Below the pieces are notes generated by a model. It had not been told where the DNA came from, did not search any database, and was given only the letters and a program-made list of their open reading frames with translations. Positions 5,744-7,024 of a stretch of 7,024 bases of DNA are shown piece after piece. Source of the DNA: Fretibacterium sp. (GTDB taxonomy: Bacteria > Synergistota > Synergistia > Synergistales > Aminobacteriaceae). How positions within the stretch are numbered: position 1 is the first letter of the stretch; every line of letters starts with the position of its first letter. A program made the position numbers and the translations under genes. The stretch is from the NCBI GenBank assembly GCA_016280565.1, contig JAEEGY010000273.1, positions 1 through 7,024 on the forward strand, in the 5' to 3' direction.

Positions 5744-6247
5744 ATGAACGACATTAAAATTGATCTTGATGAGGATTGTATCCACGTTGTATTTCTGGGG
5801 CTTCCCAACATCCCCGGGGGCGCGGCAAAAATCTTCGGCGCCCTGTGCGAGCAGGGAGTCAGCGTGGATATGATCACCCAGAACACCATGAGGGGCGGGC
5901 GGTCTGACCTGTCCTTCCTGATCCGCCGGGACCGGCTGGAGGAGGTCATTCCCCTCTGCCGGGAGGTCTCCAGCAAGGTGGGGGCGCAGGGGGTCTCCTT
6001 CGCCACGGAGGTCGCCGCTATCACCGTCCGGTTGAAGGCCGGTTCTCCGGAGACGCCCCAGGTGCTGGCAAAGATGTTCTCCACTCTGGCCGGGGCGGGC
6101 GTGAACGTGGAGATCATCAACTCCACCTTCCCCGGTGGTACGGGGGCAGTGGGCACCTCCCCCATGTGGGCCACTGTGGTCTGCATCGTGAGCCTTACCC
6201 ACGCGGAGGAGGGCATGAAGGCGCTGCGGGGGGCGTTTGGGGTTTAA
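5744..6247 (+). CDS. Free-standing tandem-ACT protein, like the regulatory (beta) part of aspartokinase
   Basis: The 167-residue product consists of two ACT-type domains with no catalytic domain. ACT1 (about 13-75) is very like the regulatory domain of LysC-type aspartokinase: GLPNIPGGAAKIFGALCEQG, then VDMITQN (41-47) and SDLSF (54-58). ACT2 (about 92-167) keeps the LAKMFSTLAGAGVNVEII helix-strand pattern and the C-terminal MKALRGAFGV, but it lacks the usual VGxGM and ISTSEIKIS elements and has PGGTGAVGTSP in their place. AAAGGAG overlaps the thrB stop and ends 10 nt before the ATG, and the first codons are AT-rich, so this is a genuine start and not a broken lysC. The inferred role is binding threonine, lysine or a related effector and regulating an aspartokinase or other pathway enzyme encoded elsewhere. 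In B. subtilis and Corynebacterium the comparable beta subunit is made from an internal start in lysC. The family call is firm; the partner and ligand are unknown. Confidence 0.8.
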   Translation: MNDIKIDLDEDCIHVVFLGLPNIPGGAAKIFGALCEQGVSVDMITQNTMRGGRSDLSFLIRRDRLEEVIPLCREVSSKVGAQGVSFATEVAAITVRLKAGSPETPQVLAKMFSTLAGAGVNVEIINSTFPGGTGAVGTSPMWATVVCIVSLTHAEEGMKALRGAFGV

Positions 6248-7024
6248 CCCGCGAGGCTCCGGGCCTCAAGGTAATACCGCTTCTCCTGGGCGTGGCCCAT
6301 GGAGAAGGTCTTGCGCGGCAGCACGCCCTCTGAGACGATCCAGCGGAAGAACTGTCCCTTGTCGATGGGCGGAAGCAGGAACCCCACCGCGCCGTCTTCC
6401 GCGGCCAGACGCTTCAAAACGTCCGCGCCGTGGATGTAGTCGATCTCCCCGGCATTGTTGGGGAGATATTTGTCCAGCCAGTTTTGCAGGACCCCCAGCG
6501 CCAGGGAGGCCCGGCTCCGGTCAAGGCGGAGCGTGCCGCTGCGGCCCTCGCTGATCCATTCGATGGGATAGCCGCCCTCCGCGGCGCAGTCCGCCGTCAG
6601 CCGTTCCAGCAGGCGGGGTACGTCCGTCCCCTTCACAAGCCGGTGGATGGGCTCAAAGCACAGCGCGGGATCGTGGATGTTCTCCAGTTCCACCAGCGCG
6701 TAACGGGCGGGGTGCCGGGAGAAATCCTGGCCGGGGTGCGCCTGCTTCAATGCCTCGTAGCACGCCTTCGCCGTGGCCAGGGAGTGGTTTCCGTCCCCCA
6801 CGGCGAAGGACAGGGAGGCGTGACGCCGGGTGTAGCCCTCCAGCCGCTGGTCCAGGGCCTTAGCCTCCTCCCCCTCCACCAGCCAGCCGCTCACGTGCCC
6901 GCCGTCCATCATCAGCTCAACGCTGTAAAGCTGGGGCAGGCGGCCCTTAGCCTGGGCAAGGGGCTCAATGAGGGTCTGTTCCGAGTCGTCGCAGAGCAGG
7001 AGCACATGGGGCAGCTCCAGGGGC
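6244..7024 (-). CDS. DUF1015 (COG4198) family protein, C-terminal part (runs off right edge)
   Basis: The frame is open from the right edge of the window to TAA at 6246-6244, showing 259 residues of the C-terminal part. It continues upstream of the GTG at 7005 as PLELPHVLLLCDDSEQ, so that GTG is not the start. The family signature is AVGDGNHSLATAK in the middle, corresponding to the 'aDGhHR..TA' motif of DUF1015, together with a C-terminal AVGFLLPPIDKGQFF segment. No biochemical function is established for this family that I can state with confidence; in some genomes its members lie near serine-biosynthesis genes. The gene converges on the ACT gene and the two stop codons overlap within TTAA (6244-6247), so there is no room for a conventional terminator between them. 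Confidence 0.82.
   Translation of the reverse strand, partial: PLELPHVLLLCDDSEQTLIEPLAQAKGRLPQLYSVELMMDGGHVSGWLVEGEEAKALDQRLEGYTRRHASLSFAVGDGNHSLATAKACYEALKQAHPGQDFSRHPARYALVELENIHDPALCFEPIHRLVKGTDVPRLLERLTADCAAEGGYPIEWISEGRSGTLRLDRSRASLALGVLQNWLDKYLPNNAGEIDYIHGADVLKRLAAEDGAVGFLLPPIDKGQFFRWIVSEGVLPRKTFSMGHAQEKRYYLEARSLAG

Noticed and set aside
6253..6267. GAGGC-TCCGG-GCCTC hairpin near the convergent gene ends as a shared terminator
   Set aside because: The 5-bp stem has no T tract on either side and lies in the coding sequence of the DUF1015 gene.

Overview
The window looks like chromosomal DNA from a GC-rich, probably anaerobic, diderm bacterium. The best fit is Synergistota. That inference rests on the secreted protein at the left edge, which combines a signal peptide, one N-terminal S-layer homology (SLH) domain, a short coiled coil and the start of what looks like an outer-membrane barrel. 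This layout is known from Synergistota, Negativicutes and Deinococcus-Thermus. A clade-typical DUF1015 protein at the right edge fits too. No 16S or other decisive marker is present, so the phylum call is moderate.

Layout. (1) 1-531, minus strand: the N-terminal 177 codons of the SLH outer-membrane protein, which runs off the left edge. (2) 532-955: a divergent regulatory region holding a 22-bp perfect palindrome, a second dyad, candidate promoters for both directions and a long purine-rich leader for the SLH gene. (3) 956-1483, plus: a nitroreductase-family flavoprotein. (4) 1484-1801: a gap with an extended -10 promoter candidate, GC-rich dyads in the presumed ftsH leader, and a short coding-like stretch without a usable start. 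(5) 1802-6247, plus: ftsH, thrC (threonine synthase), thrB (homoserine kinase) and a free-standing tandem-ACT protein resembling only the regulatory part of aspartokinase. Gaps here are 31 nt (ftsH-thrC), a 4-nt ATGA overlap (thrC-thrB) and 15 nt (thrB-ACT), so one transcript is likely. (6) 6244-7024, minus: the C-terminal part of a DUF1015 protein, converging on the ACT gene with a 4-nt stop-codon overlap.

How the genes work together. ThrB phosphorylates homoserine and ThrC converts O-phosphohomoserine to threonine, the last two steps of threonine synthesis. The ACT protein next to them is well placed to sense an aspartate-family amino acid and regulate an aspartokinase or another enzyme encoded elsewhere. 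No kinase domain, homoserine dehydrogenase or lysC is in the window. FtsH is the membrane AAA+ protease for quality control; its link to the threonine genes is positional only.

Most of the window is ordinary housekeeping sequence. The most interesting items are the kinase-less ACT protein with its divergent second ACT domain and the structured divergent control region. I saw no mobile element, CRISPR array, tRNA or rRNA.
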